Positions 19,968-30,830 of a DNA stretch of 64,000 nt are shown here, piece by piece. The notes under the pieces were generated by a model. The model was given only the letters and a program-made list of their open reading frames with translations, was not told the origin of the DNA and did not search any database. A program made the translations under genes and the position numbers. How positions within the stretch are numbered: the first letter of the stretch is position 1; the number at the start of each line of letters is the position of its first letter. The stretch comes from Metridium senile (taxonomy: Eukaryota; Cnidaria; Anthozoa; Actiniaria; Metridiidae), in NCBI GenBank assembly GCA_949775045.1, contig OX459108.1:3733961-3797960 (forward strand), in the 5' to 3' direction.

Positions 19968-21023
19968 ATGGATTCAAGTACTGGTTTAAACAATTCGTGT
20001 AAATTGTACGATCCGTTCCAAGACAATATGAGAATTGTCAAACTGACTACTTTAATATTACTTGGTGTATTTGGTATTATTGGCAATGCGATGGTGATAG
20101 TACTTGCTGTTAAATATACTATAAGAAAAAACTTGCATCATTTGATCATCAGCATAGCTCTTGCTGACACGCTTGTGGTTTTTGTTAGCAGTGTATTATC
20201 TTTGCCTTTGTACTGGAATTATGATATCTGGAACTTCTCAACACAATTGGCCAATATTACCTGCAAAGGTTTTACATTTCTACGAGATACTTCAGCTTAT
20301 GTGTCTGTAATTTCTCTTTTTATAATCAGTATTGAGAGATGCAGAGCAACAAGAAACACTGTCCAAATATCACGACCATACACGATGAGACAACGAGTTG
20401 TGGTTGTTGCATGTTCTTGGGTGATACCCTTTGGAATGGCTTCGTATGTTATACCTATTTACGGTATTGTTCCGGATCCTCGATATGCTGGCGCGCTACC
20501 CCAATGCATTCCAACAGTGTTCCATCGTAAAATGGCATTTTGGATTTTTCTTGCACAGGTTTGTTTTACAATTGTGTTGTTTTCGTTGATGATCGGCATT
20601 AATCTAGTCACTTTGCGAAGACTTTCAAGACAACGAGCAATTCAAGCTCATCTCTCTGAAGCTCAGAGACAAATTCGATCACAGCGAACCAAAAAAATTG
20701 TAGCGATGATATTGTGTTCGTTGCTGTTATGTTTTCTTTGCTACTTCCCTTACATTTTACTTGACATGATTGCTATTACTCCTCAGTATTTCACATCCAC
20801 GAACATGGATATTGGTTACAATTGTCTCAACTCAAAAGTTGAGATTTTCCTTTTCATAACTGTTATCTTTCTTCCCCTGGTCAACTCGTGCTTGAGTCCT
20901 TGCATTTACTTAATCTTTTTGGCAGACTTCAGGGAGGCTGCAAAAAAGTTATTATGTAAAACAACCAACCAACTTGCAAACAGAATAAGCTCTGAACAGT
21001 CACATCAAACTACACCTATGTAA
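19968..21023 (+). CDS. Class A GPCR, receptor 6
   Basis: Single-exon receptor of 351 residues, in the receptor 5/11 subclade. Start MDSSTGLNNSC, so the N2 glycosylation site of its relatives is lost while the one before the N-terminal Cys remains. It has N40, D67, C99 and E-R-C at 123-125. ECL2 is VPDPRYAGALPQC, with a two-residue Asp-Pro insertion compared with receptor 5. TM6 reads CFLCYFP, TM7 SPCIY, and the tail ends SHQTTPM. Downstream are the same SINE and minisatellite as after receptors 5 and 11. Confidence 0.94.
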   Translation: MDSSTGLNNSCKLYDPFQDNMRIVKLTTLILLGVFGIIGNAMVIVLAVKYTIRKNLHHLIISIALADTLVVFVSSVLSLPLYWNYDIWNFSTQLANITCKGFTFLRDTSAYVSVISLFIISIERCRATRNTVQISRPYTMRQRVVVVACSWVIPFGMASYVIPIYGIVPDPRYAGALPQCIPTVFHRKMAFWIFLAQVCFTIVLFSLMIGINLVTLRRLSRQRAIQAHLSEAQRQIRSQRTKKIVAMILCSLLLCFLCYFPYILLDMIAITPQYFTSTNMDIGYNCLNSKVEIFLFITVIFLPLVNSCLSPCIYLIFLADFREAAKKLLCKTTNQLANRISSEQSHQTTPM

Positions 21024-21076
21024 GCATTTTTATAGAAGGTCCTTCTCAGTTAACTATGCAATATATTGCACTAAAT

Positions 21077-21215
21077 AGGTGGCATGGCTGGCGTAATAGG
21101 TGACCAACGCTGTGGTCCAGGTTCGAGTTCTGGCTCGGTGTTGATTGTTCTTGTTTGATGTTTTCTTGTCTCTATGATGATATAATGCTACCAGGGTAGC
21201 AAAAATGAACATTTT
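21077..21215 (+). mobile_element. tRNA-derived SINE after receptor 6
   Basis: A-box-like TGGCATGGCTGGCG at 21080-21093 and B-box-like GGTTCGAGTTC at 21120-21130. Equivalent to 18001-18140 and 35822-35950. Confidence 0.65.
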
Positions 21216-21499
21216 AGCTAATGGGACTGACAATCAATATATTTAACGTATAGTTAGTGGGTGTGATTCTTCCAAATTAGTAGGTCACTTGTGTCTGGAT
21301 AGAATTAAAGATCGAGACGATAAAAAGCGATATTTTATCCAAAGATATTTATGATTACAACTTTATCAAACTCATCCCTCCTTTATTATATATGTGGTGA
21401 GGTAGTCTTAGTAGACGATGCAAAAAAAAAAAATCATCAAGAAGTTAGTGCTAGCAATTTCGAGAGCGTACCTCATTGTACTGCGCTTTTCTTGATTGC

Positions 21500-22216
21500 C
21501 ATTGTGTATAAGTAGTAATTGTGTAAAGGTGGTCATTGTGTAGAGGTGGTCATATGTGTACAGGTAGTCATTGTGTAGGAGTGGTCATTGTGTAGGGGTG
21601 GTCATTGTGTAGAGGTGGTCATTGTGTAGGGGTGGTCATTGTGTAGAGGTGGTCATTGTGTAGAGGTGGTCATTGTGTAGAGGTGGTCATTGTGTAGAGG
21701 TGGTCATTGTGTAGGAGTGATCATTGTGTAGAGGTGATCATTGTGTAGAGGTGGTCATTGTGTAGGGGTGGTCATTGTGTAGGGGTGGTCATTGTGTAGG
21801 GGTGGTCATTGTGTAGATGTGGTCATTGTGTAGAGGTGGTCATTGTGTAGGGGTGGTCATTGTGTAGGGGTGGTCATTGTGTAGAGGTGGTCATTGTGTA
21901 GGAGTGATCATTGTGTAGAGGTGATCATTGTGTAGAGGTGGTCATTGTGTAGAGGTGATCATTGTGTAGATGTGGTCATTGTGTAGAGGTGATCATTGTG
22001 TAGAGGTGGTCATTGTGTAGAGGTGGTCATTGTGTAGAGGTGGTCATTGTGTAGGAGTGATCATTGTGTAGAGGTGATCATTGTGTAGAGGTGGTCATTG
22101 TGTAGGGGTGGTCATTGTGTAGGGGTGGTCATTGTGTAGGGGTGATCATTGTGTAGATGTGGTCATTGTGCAGAGGTGGGCATTGTGTAGGGGTGGTCAT
22201 TGTGTAGGGGTGGTCA
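21500..22216. repeat. 17-bp minisatellite, array 2
   Basis: About 42 units of the GGTGGTCATTGTGTAGA family. Internal blocks repeat at a higher order; for example, a GGAGTGATCATT unit recurs near 21715, 21901 and 22052. Confidence 0.97.
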
Positions 22217-22754
22217 GGTGTGCCAACCACACACTGTTAATATACTGTACATACACCCCACCCATCTCACCTCCTCTCCTCCTAGCCCCTATATACCCAG
22301 GTAACGTTACGAATAATACTGATATCTTTTGCTATCTCAGTTTCTAAAAACAGCCTGCTTTTGTCTCAATTAACTAAATGCTATCTTTCGTCTTCTTTGT
22401 CACTATATTAGCAGTGTATATTAAAGCTAGAATTATAAACGTTATAAACGCTTTTTGAATAAATATTTGCTTCATCATCTACCACAGCAATAACTTGTTA
22501 TGATCATTGAACATAAAGGCTAAACCAAAATATGTTATGAATACTGACAAGAACAGAAGAAATGCCGACATCCTTTGTTGGTTTGATTGTGACGACTATT
22601 TTTGAGATTGAGGTGTACTATTTATACTGATAGGACAGTATATCACTACAATCATTTTCTGATGAACTGAATATTTTCAGTGAGCAGATATGAAAGACAT
22701 TTTCAAATCCATTTTTGATAACATCATAAAACAAGTGAGAAATTGAAATATAAA
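22217..22754. other. Conserved intergenic segment before broken receptor 7
   Basis: Direct duplicate of 18958-19489 with few differences. No gene. Confidence 0.7.
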
Positions 22755-22877
22755 ATTTAATTAAAAAGTGGACAACATCTGCAAATAAAGATCAATCATC
22801 ACTAGTGTTCAATCAATAAAAGTTAATAACATTCTTATTTTCTTCAAAGCAATAGAATCGCAAACAAATATGTCTAT

Positions 22878-22912
<35 letters not shown>

Positions 22913-23025
22913 GAATACATAAGGTTCAATCAAATTCTCCTTATAATAAGTTCTGCCCAAGAGAAATCCTCTATTGAAATAGAACTACAGTGTAGCTTTG
23001 CTTCGAAATTGATTGCATACTGAAC
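22755..23025 (+). promoter_or_regulatory. Shared GPCR upstream module (broken receptor 7) with an (ATTT)n tract
   Basis: Same segments as at 19490. A TATT/ATTT tetranucleotide tract at about 22873-22911 replaces a few bases that are unrepeated in the copies at 16500 and 19610. Confidence 0.6.
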
Positions 23026-23253
23026 AATCAAAAAAAAATTCTACTAAAGAAACAAATAAAAGGAAGAAATTTACCAAGCCATATATGTCGACCATGTGAT
23101 TATTTGGAGAAGCGAAGTTAAACACTATGGTGTATGTATGTATGTAATCTTTTGATCGAGGAAGTAGAAAAAGGCATCAGGTATATCAGAAGTTTATCAG
23201 ACGTGTGATAAAGTGATTGATTTTGTGAATTTACATATTTTCATCTTTGAACC

Positions 23254-23957
23254 ATGAATTCAAGTACTGGTTTAAACAGTTCGTGTAAATTGTACGATCC
23301 GTTCCAAGACAATATGAGAATTGTCAAACTGACTGCTTTAATATTACTTGGTGTATTTGGTATTATTGGCAATACGATGGTGATAGTACTTGCTGTTAAA
23401 TATACTGTAAGAAAAAACTTGCATCATTTGCTCATCAGCATAGCTCTTGCTGACACGCTTGTGAGTTTTGTTAGTAGTCTACCATCTCTGCCAATTTACT
23501 GGAAATATGATATCTGGAATTTCCAACGAAACGGGCCAATATAGGTTGCAAAGGTCTTATGTTTTTACGAGTTAGCTCCGTATATATATCTTTAATAACT
23601 CTTTTGATAATCAGTATTGAGAGATACAGAGCAACAAGAAACAATGTCCAAATATCACGGCCATACACGATGAGACAACGAGTTAGTGTGCTTGCATTTT
23701 CATGGGTAATACCCTTTGGTATGGCTTCGTATGTTATACCTATTTTCGCTATTGTTCCTCGATCAATTGGCGAGCTATCCCGATGCATCCCAGCAGTGTT
23801 CGATGTCAAAATAGTATTCTGGGTAGGTCTTGTCAAGGTTTGCTTTACAGTAGTCTTGTTTTCGTTGATGATTGGAATTAATCTTGTATCATTAAGAAGC
23901 CTTTCAAGACCACAAGCGATTCAAGCCCATCTTTCTGAACCCAGTTTACGGTGGTGA
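23254..23957 (+). pseudogene. Broken class A GPCR, receptor 7
   Basis: It starts as an intact family member (MNSSTGLNSSC, TM1, TM2). One base is missing at about 23521-23525 compared with receptors 4 and 9, which shifts the frame just before TM3. A second frame (from 23559) carries TM3 with E-R-Y, TM4, ECL2 (RSIGELSRC) and TM5. At about 23940, in the third intracellular loop, the gene stops being homologous and passes into a minus-oriented SINE head. TM6, TM7 and the tail are absent. Confidence 0.92.
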
Positions 23958-24350
23958 AAGGCCAGCGCTCTCACCGTTAGGCCAACCATGCCACCGACGT
24001 CCAACGACAGTGATGGTGTTGGAAAAACTGTTGATAGAAAAGGAAAATACTGTTCTCCATCACTTCTACTCCTCCCCACCACACCACCACACCATTGAAA
24101 TACTAATGGCCACGAATGAAAAACGTGTTAGACCTATGTTACCTACAGCAATGCTTAGGATTGCTGGCACACGCCTCTCGCCGCAAATGTGATTCAGATT
24201 CGAGTCTCAACTTGGGCAGGGGTAATTATATGTGAGCTGAGTTTGTTTGATGTTTTGTTCTCTCCAGTGTTAAGATGGGTTTTTCTCCGGGTTACCCTCC
24301 CCCAAATATTCTTGTGAGCAGAGTTATGTATAATTTTTTTTAGAATTTGA
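23937..24350. mobile_element. Two SINE pieces, minus head then plus copy
   Basis: At 23940-24000 the minus strand shows the SINE head with a GGTTGGCCTAACGGTGAGAG A-box-like stretch. From about 24149 a plus-strand copy has TTCGAGTCTC, then GTTTGTTTGATGTTTTG and TTTTTCTCCGGGTTACCC. It replaces the missing 3' part of receptor 7. Confidence 0.6.
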
Positions 24351-24874
24351 AGAACCCACACCAAGGGTGAGCATAAACGATAGATACCTATTTCATCTAT
24401 CGTTGGTCAGGCGGCATCGGACACGTTCCACGTGACCCTTTACATCCAATGAGAAGGCTCGATTTACTCGAACTGTTTTGAAGTTTTTTGTGAACTAAAT
24501 TTTCCAAGTGTGTCATTTATTTCGCTCATTAAAAAAATATTCTGAACATCTATACAAAACTTTTCCATGCAATGTGAAGGTGGAGACATGAATTTTGCTT
24601 GGATAGATTCTCAAGTACATGTAAAGTATTTTAGTACCTAAAATCTGTCCAGTTGTTCTGGTGAGTTTTGTTTTGTTTGGTCGTCGAACTCTGAATATAG
24701 TACTAACCCACAAAGTCAATCCTACAGCAAAAAAGCTAGAATCCTTTATTATTTATTGGCCCAGACACATTCTTTAGATAGCAAACTTGAAGAAAATGTG
24801 AGGGGGCCCCAGGGGGCCTCTTCGTTTTAAGGGTGAAAATCGGCCTTGAAGTTCACGAATATTGCCGTATCGAA
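24351..24874. other. Non-coding stretch, no recognised gene
   Basis: Contains an M1-like fragment near 24385 (GATACCTATTTCATC) and otherwise unremarkable sequence. The frame at 24513-24719 has no domain. Confidence 0.45.
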
Positions 24875-25161
24875 GCTTACCACACTAGAAATCTATGGCT
24901 TTTGGGCTTCCTGTGTAACTATTAAAACGGCTCGTTCGAAGTTCAAATATGGCATGAACGTTCAAATATTGTCGCGTTTGAAATCTTTTTTTGATAGTCG
25001 GTAATATTTTTTATCGATAATAAAAGTTTATGAGTTTAGGAACGTTTTTGTGTGATTTTCTTGGATTTTTTGGGCTATTTAGGAGGTTTTGAGGATGGCA
25101 AATTTCAACGGTCATCGGCGTGTAATTTCATTGAAAACCACAGATTTCTACTGTGGTAAGC
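24875..25161. mobile_element. Small MITE with about 24-bp terminal inverted repeats
   Basis: Left end GCTTACCACACTAGAAATCT (24875-24894) matches the complement of the right end at 25138-25161 with two mismatches over 24 bp. About 240 bp of AT-rich interior without coding. Confidence 0.6.
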
Positions 25162-25184
25162 CTGTGATGTTATGCGCATAAAAT

Positions 25185-26149
25185 TAGACTACGAGTATTC
25201 CTTCTTTTCCTTCCTGAATCAGTAATTAAAAAAAAAACGAATGTTGCGGGATTCCTGTGGAGCGCGCCGGAAATAGATCGTTGAGTAGGGAGAGGAAAAG
25301 AAGGGACTGCAGACAACACTGTAAGAAACGAATTACCGCCCTTTTTTAACACATAGTTATCTTGTCAAAATCGTGTCATCGGGTAATCAATGAAAATAGT
25401 TGTATGTCCACTATTAAATTGTTGACCATAGCGGTTACTGCACAGTTTTTAAATAAATTCTCGAATTTACGGTCCGCCTGCGGTCTATACGTCGGTACGG
25501 ACCGTACCGTACATTTGTGGACACGCAATTCTCTGCTGAAGAAAACAGCACATGGAACTGATTCTCAGATCTCAGATCAAATTTTACGTTCACTTCGGTT
25601 GCAGTGATGCCAACATCAGTTAAATCTCGTATTTGATCGTCAATAATACTTTTCAGTGGCGAAACAACAAGGACACAACAGCTTTGAGATTTTAGCTTCG
25701 CCAACACAAATAGTTGGTAGATCAAGCTCTTGCCAAAACCGGTCGGCAGAACAGCGAAAACATCTTTGCCATCTAGGAAATTGATAACGGCCACTTTCTG
25801 TTCTTCTTTTAAAGATGAAACGTTTGGAAAACTTTCCAGACACTCGTTTAAAATAGCTTCATGGTCAGCCATAGTAAACTAAGTGACCGTGTGCTGGAAT
25901 GTTTCACGACGACGCTTGACAGCTCGGCGCGTTCCATTACAGCCACTGACAGATCGATCGTTTTTAGCCAATCGGAATTTTCCGTTGTGAGAGCAACGGG
26001 TAATTCGTTTCTTACAGTGTTGTCTGTAGTCCCTTCTTTTCCTCTCCCAACTCAACGATCTATTTCAGGCGCGCTCCACAGGAATCCCGCAACATTCGTT
26101 TTTTAAAATTACTGATTCTGGAGGGAAAAGAAGGACTACTCGCAGTCTA
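25185..26149. mobile_element. DNA transposon with about 165-bp terminal inverted repeats and an 8-bp target duplication
   Basis: The left arm (25185 to about 25346) is the inverted copy of the right arm (about 25998-26149). Outer ends are TAGACTACGAGTA and TAGACTGCGAGTA; the shared interior includes CCTTCTTTTCC, GAATGTTGCGGGATTCC and GATCGTTGAGT. Both ends are flanked by CATAAAAT (25177-25184 and 26150-26157), an 8-bp target duplication of the size typical of hAT- or P-type elements. The interior encodes the N-terminal part of a RecQ-like helicase on the minus strand and no transposase. Confidence 0.8.
25435..25872 (-). pseudogene. N-terminal fragment of a RecQ-like DNA helicase inside the transposon
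   Basis: The 145-residue frame starts MADHEAILNE. A Q-motif-like LKEEQKVAV is at 21-29, Walker A (LPTGFGKS) at 42-49, and motif Ia (VSPLKSIIDDQI) at 70-81. These are hallmarks of RecQ-family superfamily 2 helicases. Homology fades after about residue 112, and the last 30 residues look unrelated. The DEAH box, motif III and the second RecA domain are missing, so it cannot be an active helicase. It probably derives from a helicase gene carried by or captured into this element. Confidence 0.8.
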
Positions 26150-26157
26150 CATAAAAT

Positions 26158-26904
26158 TGCCCTTCTTTGTGGATCCAACAACACTATAGATATTCCAGAA
26201 AGCGTGGTTATGTGTATAGGGAATATCATGTGTCGAAAATATTGAAGACCTTTAATATCCATTGAATAACAGAGCGACCTATAGATGTTTACACTTTGAG
26301 ATCCAGATGCTAATGAGTAAATATTTCAATTAGTACCATCGTGCTTTGCGAGGCGTGTCGACCACCGCCTGATCGTTGGTAATCTGGAAATGGCCAGTCG
26401 ATCTGAAACCTACTAGGAATTTAGGTGGTTCTTACATCCCCAATGCTTTGTTTTGATCATACTTGAATGGTTCTGAATTACAGATATCAGTGTTTAAGGA
26501 GAAAGCATTTATATTCAAGCATGATTAAATTGAAAATGTCTTTTTAATTTTATAAACTCCCACAATTCCTATATATATTATCGGTCTAAGATTTTGGTCA
26601 ACCATTTCCAGGTGATAAACGTTAATTAGTGTATGCACTGAAAAAACGACTGAGTAGATGTACTAGTACTCAATATATTGAGTAAAACCTGACTTTTACT
26701 CAAAATCCAACGCATTTCGAAAAATAAAGATTTTGTAATGTAACTACAGTTATTTTGTGGTGAAGTCTATATTTTGAAGTAAGCAGGTGTTTTACTTTGA
26801 TAGGTAAACATTGTATGTACTGTTATGAGAAAGGCGTTATTAATTATCTCCAGTTTTAATAACATCACACAACAATGCAAGTCATGAAATATAATACAAA
26901 TATT
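26158..26904. repeat. M1-family MITE (26371-26631) followed by part of a second MITE
   Basis: 26371-26631 is a diverged M1 element (GGAAATGGCCAGTCGATCTG on the left, CACAATTCCTAT and GTTAATTAGTG on the right). From 26636 a CACTGAAAAAACGACTGAG segment resembles one end of the 277-bp element at 40487-40763. The region from about 26371 to 28640 is duplicated at about 32330-34580. No gene here. Confidence 0.65.
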
Positions 26905-27155
26905 AATATAAAAAAGTAAAAAACATTAAAATATAGATCAATCAACACTACACTCTAATCAATAAAATGATATAACTGTATTAGTGTTCATAGCAATAGA
27001 TTGTAAAACTAATAAGTAGATTATTTTAATGAGCTATGACGCATATTTACATTAAAGGTTCAATCATATTCTACTCGTTAATAGTTCTGCCAAAGTGAAG
27101 CCTTTAATGAAAGAGATCTAAAGGCTAACTTTGCATCGAAATTGAGTGTTTACCG
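26905..27155 (+). promoter_or_regulatory. Shared GPCR upstream module (receptor 8)
   Basis: A more diverged version: AACATTAAAATATAGATCAA, then CTAATCAATAAAAT, CATAGCAATAGAT, GGTTCAATCA, AGTTCTGCCAAAG and CTAACTTTGCATCGAAATTG. It lies 310-560 bp before the ATG at 27462. Confidence 0.55.
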
Positions 27156-27461
27156 ATAGACAATGAAAACAGATGTTTTTGTTGTAACAAAAAGATCAGA
27201 GTTCCAGCAAAATAACTCAGTAACAAATCAAGAAAAAAACTACCAAAATAATCGATGATTTTGTACTGAAGAATAGCTTTCCAAGCCAAAATGACCATGA
27301 GATTGTTAGAGAAGTGAAGCCCAACACCACAACAGACTTTGGCACGGTACGTATGACAGAAGTTGCAATCTTTTTGTTGGGGCACAAAACACCAGCTATC
27401 ACAAGATTGAGAAGTTGAAAAAGCGATTTTGTATTTACCTAACTTCATATTTCGATTGACA

Positions 27462-28508
27462 ATGAATTCAACTGGTTTAAACAGCTCATGTGAAGTGTAC
27501 GATCCATACAAGGACAGTATAAGAATGGTCAAAGTCACTGCTGTAATAATATGTGGTGTATTCGGTATTGTTGGCAATACACTGGTGATACTACTTGCTG
27601 TTAAATATACTGTAAGAAAAAACCTACATCATTTGATCATCAGTATGGCTGTTGCTGACACGTTTGTGATTGTTGCTAGCAGCCCATCATTTCTGACGAC
27701 TTACTGGAATTATGATATCTGGAGCTTCTCAAGCAAATGGGCCAATATAACTTGTAAAGGTCATATGCTATTACGATATACCTCAGTATTAGTATCGTTA
27801 ATTTCTCTTTTCATAATCAGTATTGAGAGATGTAGAGCAACAAGAAACACTGTACAAATATTACGACCATACACGCTGAGACAAAGAGTTATGGTTCTTG
27901 CATGTTCATGGGTGATACCATTTGGAATGGCTTCATATGTAATACCTACGTTTGCAATTGTTCCACAATCAGTTGATACGGTATCCCAGTGTATGCCATT
28001 AGTGCTCCATCCCAAAATATTATTCTGGGTGTGTGTCTTCAAGTTTTGCTTAGCAATAGCGTTGTTTGTTTTGATGATTTTTATCAATCTAGTAACATTA
28101 AGAAGCCTTTCGAGACCACAACCGATTCATCTCCATTTTTCTGAAATCCAGAGACAAACTCGATCAAAACGAACTAGGAAAATTGTGGCAATGATATTAT
28201 GTTCTTTGCTGTTATGTTTTCTTTGCTATTTTCCATACAATACACTAGACTTGGTCGCTGCAATTCCTGTCTATTTCACATCCACAAACTTTGAAATTGG
28301 GTTTAACTGTCGCAACTCAAAAGTTGAGATTTTCCTTTTCATAACTGTTATCTTTCTTCCTCTTGTCAACTCATGCTTTAGTCCATGTATCTACTTGATC
28401 TTCTTGTCCGACTTCAGGGAGGCTGCAAAGAGGGTATTTTGTAGAACAACCAATCAACTTACAAATCGAATAAACTGTGAACAGTCACATCAAACTACGC
28501 CTATGTAA
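27462..28508 (+). CDS. Class A GPCR, receptor 8
   Basis: Single-exon receptor of 348 residues, counted from the ATG at 27462. The frame is open 11 codons further upstream (27429), but every paralog starts at the MNSTGLNSSC position, so the later start is preferred. N39, D66, C98, E-R-C at 122-124, ECL2 SVDTVSQC, TM6 CFLCYFP, TM7 SPCIY; the tail ends SHQTTPM. TM2-ECL1 (SSPSFLTTYW) and ECL2 differ strongly from the other subclades, suggesting a different ligand. Its close paralog at 33403 is frameshifted. Confidence 0.94.
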   Translation: MNSTGLNSSCEVYDPYKDSIRMVKVTAVIICGVFGIVGNTLVILLAVKYTVRKNLHHLIISMAVADTFVIVASSPSFLTTYWNYDIWSFSSKWANITCKGHMLLRYTSVLVSLISLFIISIERCRATRNTVQILRPYTLRQRVMVLACSWVIPFGMASYVIPTFAIVPQSVDTVSQCMPLVLHPKILFWVCVFKFCLAIALFVLMIFINLVTLRSLSRPQPIHLHFSEIQRQTRSKRTRKIVAMILCSLLLCFLCYFPYNTLDLVAAIPVYFTSTNFEIGFNCRNSKVEIFLFITVIFLPLVNSCFSPCIYLIFLSDFREAAKRVFCRTTNQLTNRINCEQSHQTTPM

Positions 28509-28724
28509 AAACAACTTTAAACAATGCCCGTCTCAGCTCATTTTGCTATGTAATATTATTGGATATGAAATCAATAATAAAAAAGGAAATAAATCTTTTA
28601 TTTGTTAATCAAATAAAGTAAACTATATTTTCCGTTTAACTCTTTTACTCCGACGTAGGGCTAAAGCTCAAAATGTCAGTAAAGTTACAAATTTCATTGT
28701 ATTACCTATCGTTTATTGTTTCCA

Positions 28725-28975
28725 TCTTAAAGCTGGTGGGGGCAAGCTGTCTCTCAAACACACACACTCTCCACACTCCACACTACATTCTATATTTTAC
28801 AAGCACTCAGGGGAAAAAACCGGATAACCCGGAGGAAAAACCTCGTGCCAAGAGGGAGAACAATACATCGAACAAACTCACTTCACTTGTGCATGCCCAA
28901 GCGGGGAACCGAGTCTAGCTCACGGTGGGGAAAGGCCACCGCTCTCACCGCTAGGCTACCCATGTCAACCACCTA
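28725..28975 (-). mobile_element. tRNA-derived SINE, minus orientation
   Basis: Same family as 15805-16045: the minus-strand head has GGTAGCCTAGCGGTGAGAG and a diverged B-box near 28905, then a body with GTTTGTTCGATGTATTG. It lies in the 3' flank of receptor 8. Confidence 0.7.
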
Positions 28976-28984
28976 CACAGCAAT

Positions 28985-29185
28985 ATAACTATGCTGTTCC
29001 ATGTATACTTGATCCTCTATTGTCTATTATTTACATTTAGTTAATAATCTCCAAGCACTGTCAAGTGTCCTTGTATGCTGATGGTTTATTCTTGTACTAC
29101 CTCTCCTCGCTTTTTTTGCTGACATTGCAGATAATCTTAGTGACCATCAGAAAATAGATTGCTCTTTACTATCCTAGATTAGAAC
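28985..29185 (+). pseudogene. Decayed LINE reverse-transcriptase relic
   Basis: Parallel to 16115-16295: pieces read ILDPLLSIIYI and SLYADGLFLYYLSS, corresponding to the LGPLLF and YADD blocks. Stops and frame breaks are present. The SINE plus LINE-relic pair is shared with the region before receptor 5, so it was copied together. Confidence 0.65.
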
Positions 29186-29883
29186 TTGAACTTGAACTTG
29201 AACATCTGCTTGTGAATCTCGAAATCAGTTGATCACCACTTCTGTTCAAGCCTGCGTTTTTCATTCTTTTTATCACGAAGTATGTCATTGAACGAAGAAG
29301 TATGAGGGCGCAGAGTAACCAAACGAGTTGATCGAGAAATGAGAGTGCGAATCAAGAAGAAACATTTATAGTTTTTTAATTTGAAAATAACTTTGTATCC
29401 ACTACGTGTTAAAAGCTAAATGTTATTAATGTTTTTAACTTCTTTCGAATGCCAACCACACACTGTTAATATACTCTACATACACCCCACCCACCTCCCC
29501 TCCCCTCCTCCTAGCCCCTATATATATACCAGACGTCCCTGTAAGCCAGGTAACGTTACGAATAATTCTGATATATTTTCTCTCAGTTTCTAAAAACAGC
29601 CTGCTTTTGTCTCAATTAACTACATGCTATCTTTCGTCTTCTTTGTCACTATATTAGCAGTGTATATTAAAGCTAGAGTTGTAAACGTAATTGTGATTTA
29701 TTACACGCTTTTTTGAATAAATATTTGTTTCATCATCTACCACAGCAATAACTTGTTATGATCATTTAACATAAAGGTTAAAACCAAAATATGTTATGAA
29801 TACTGACAAGAATAGAAGAAATGCCGACTTCCTTTGTTGGTTTGATTGTGACAACTATTTTTGAGATTGAGGTGTACTATTTA
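29186..29883. other. Intergenic, duplicated segment, no gene
   Basis: 29452-29880 repeats the segment that follows the minisatellites at 18958 and 22217, but here no minisatellite precedes it. The earlier part shows no feature. Confidence 0.55.
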
Positions 29884-30134
29884 AACATATATATCTACAT
29901 TTCACTCTGTGGTCGAATGAACTCAACAAAATCACCTCCTACCAACATTTGTGGCTTCATAGCTCATTTGGTAGAGCATTGCACCGGTTCTGCAAAGGCC
30001 ATGGGTTCAAATTCCGTTAAAGTTCCGAATTTTTTTCGGGCTTCTATAATTGCAATTACATAAATTGCTTATTTCTCCGCGACGATCATACTCATACACA
30101 AATCATATAACCGCGGATCAGACCCACATATATA
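29884..30134 (+). mobile_element. tRNA-derived SINE with 8-bp target duplication
   Basis: A-box-like TAGCTCATTTGGTAGAGC at 29960-29977 and B-box-like GGGTTCAAATTCC at 30003-30015. It is followed by a 3' part ending in CGCGGATCAGACC and AT-rich sequence. ACTATTTA flanks it at 29876-29883 and 30135-30142. The paralogous segment at about 22612-22625 reads straight through with a single ACTATTTA, so it is a clean empty site. The tRNA-like head is not a functional tRNA. Confidence 0.85.
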
Positions 30135-30274
30135 ACTATTTATACTGATAGGACAGTATATCACTACAATACTTTTTTGTTGAACTCAATATTCTCAGTA
30201 ACCAGATATGAAATATATTTTGAAATCCATTTTTAATAACATCATAAAACAAGAGATAAATTGAAATATAAAAT

Positions 30275-30515
30275 TTAATTAAAAAGTGGACAACATTTGC
30301 AATAAAGATCAATCATCACTACAGTCCAATCAATAAAAGTTGATAACGTTATCCAAAAAGCAATATAATTGAAAACATATAAGTATATTTTTTAATGAGT
30401 TAGAATGCATTTGGTTCAATCAAATTCTCCTTATCACTTCTGCCCAAAAGAATCCCTCTATAGAAATTGGTCTACAGTCTTAGCTTTGCGTCGAAATTGA
30501 TTGTTTACTGAGTGA
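30275..30515 (+). promoter_or_regulatory. Shared GPCR upstream module (receptor 9)
   Basis: GTGGACAACATTTGCAATAA, CAATCAATAAAAGTTGATA, then TTCTCCTTATCACTTCTGCC and TAGCTTTGCGTCGAAATTG, in the usual order, 320-560 bp before the ATG at 30831. Confidence 0.6.
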
Positions 30516-30830
30516 TTAATTACGGAAGGAGATTTTCTGGTGTAAACCTTTTCCCAGAATAACAAATAACTGAACAATCAAGAAGAAAGCAGTCTACCAG
30601 AGTAACACACAAGGAGAAGAGATTTCCTTAACAATATGCATGTATGACCGTGTGATTATTGGAGAAGCGAAGTTAAACACTATGAAACAATATTAAATCA
30701 AGTCAAAACTTTAAGAGTATATTTTAAATCTCTTATCGAGCAACAGAAAAAGGCATCAGCTATAGCAGAAGATTGGGACGATAACAGAAGTGATTGATTT
30801 TGTTTATTTACATATCTTCATCTTTGAACC

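Noticed and set aside
27429..27461. Upstream start adding 11 residues to receptor 8 (likewise 33370 for receptor 10)
   Set aside because: All paralogs begin at the MNS(S)TGLNSSC methionine; the extra residues are not conserved outside this pair.
29945..30025. Functional tRNA gene
   Set aside because: A- and B-boxes are present, but the acceptor and anticodon arms do not fold cleanly. The unit has a SINE body and target duplications, so it is a SINE.
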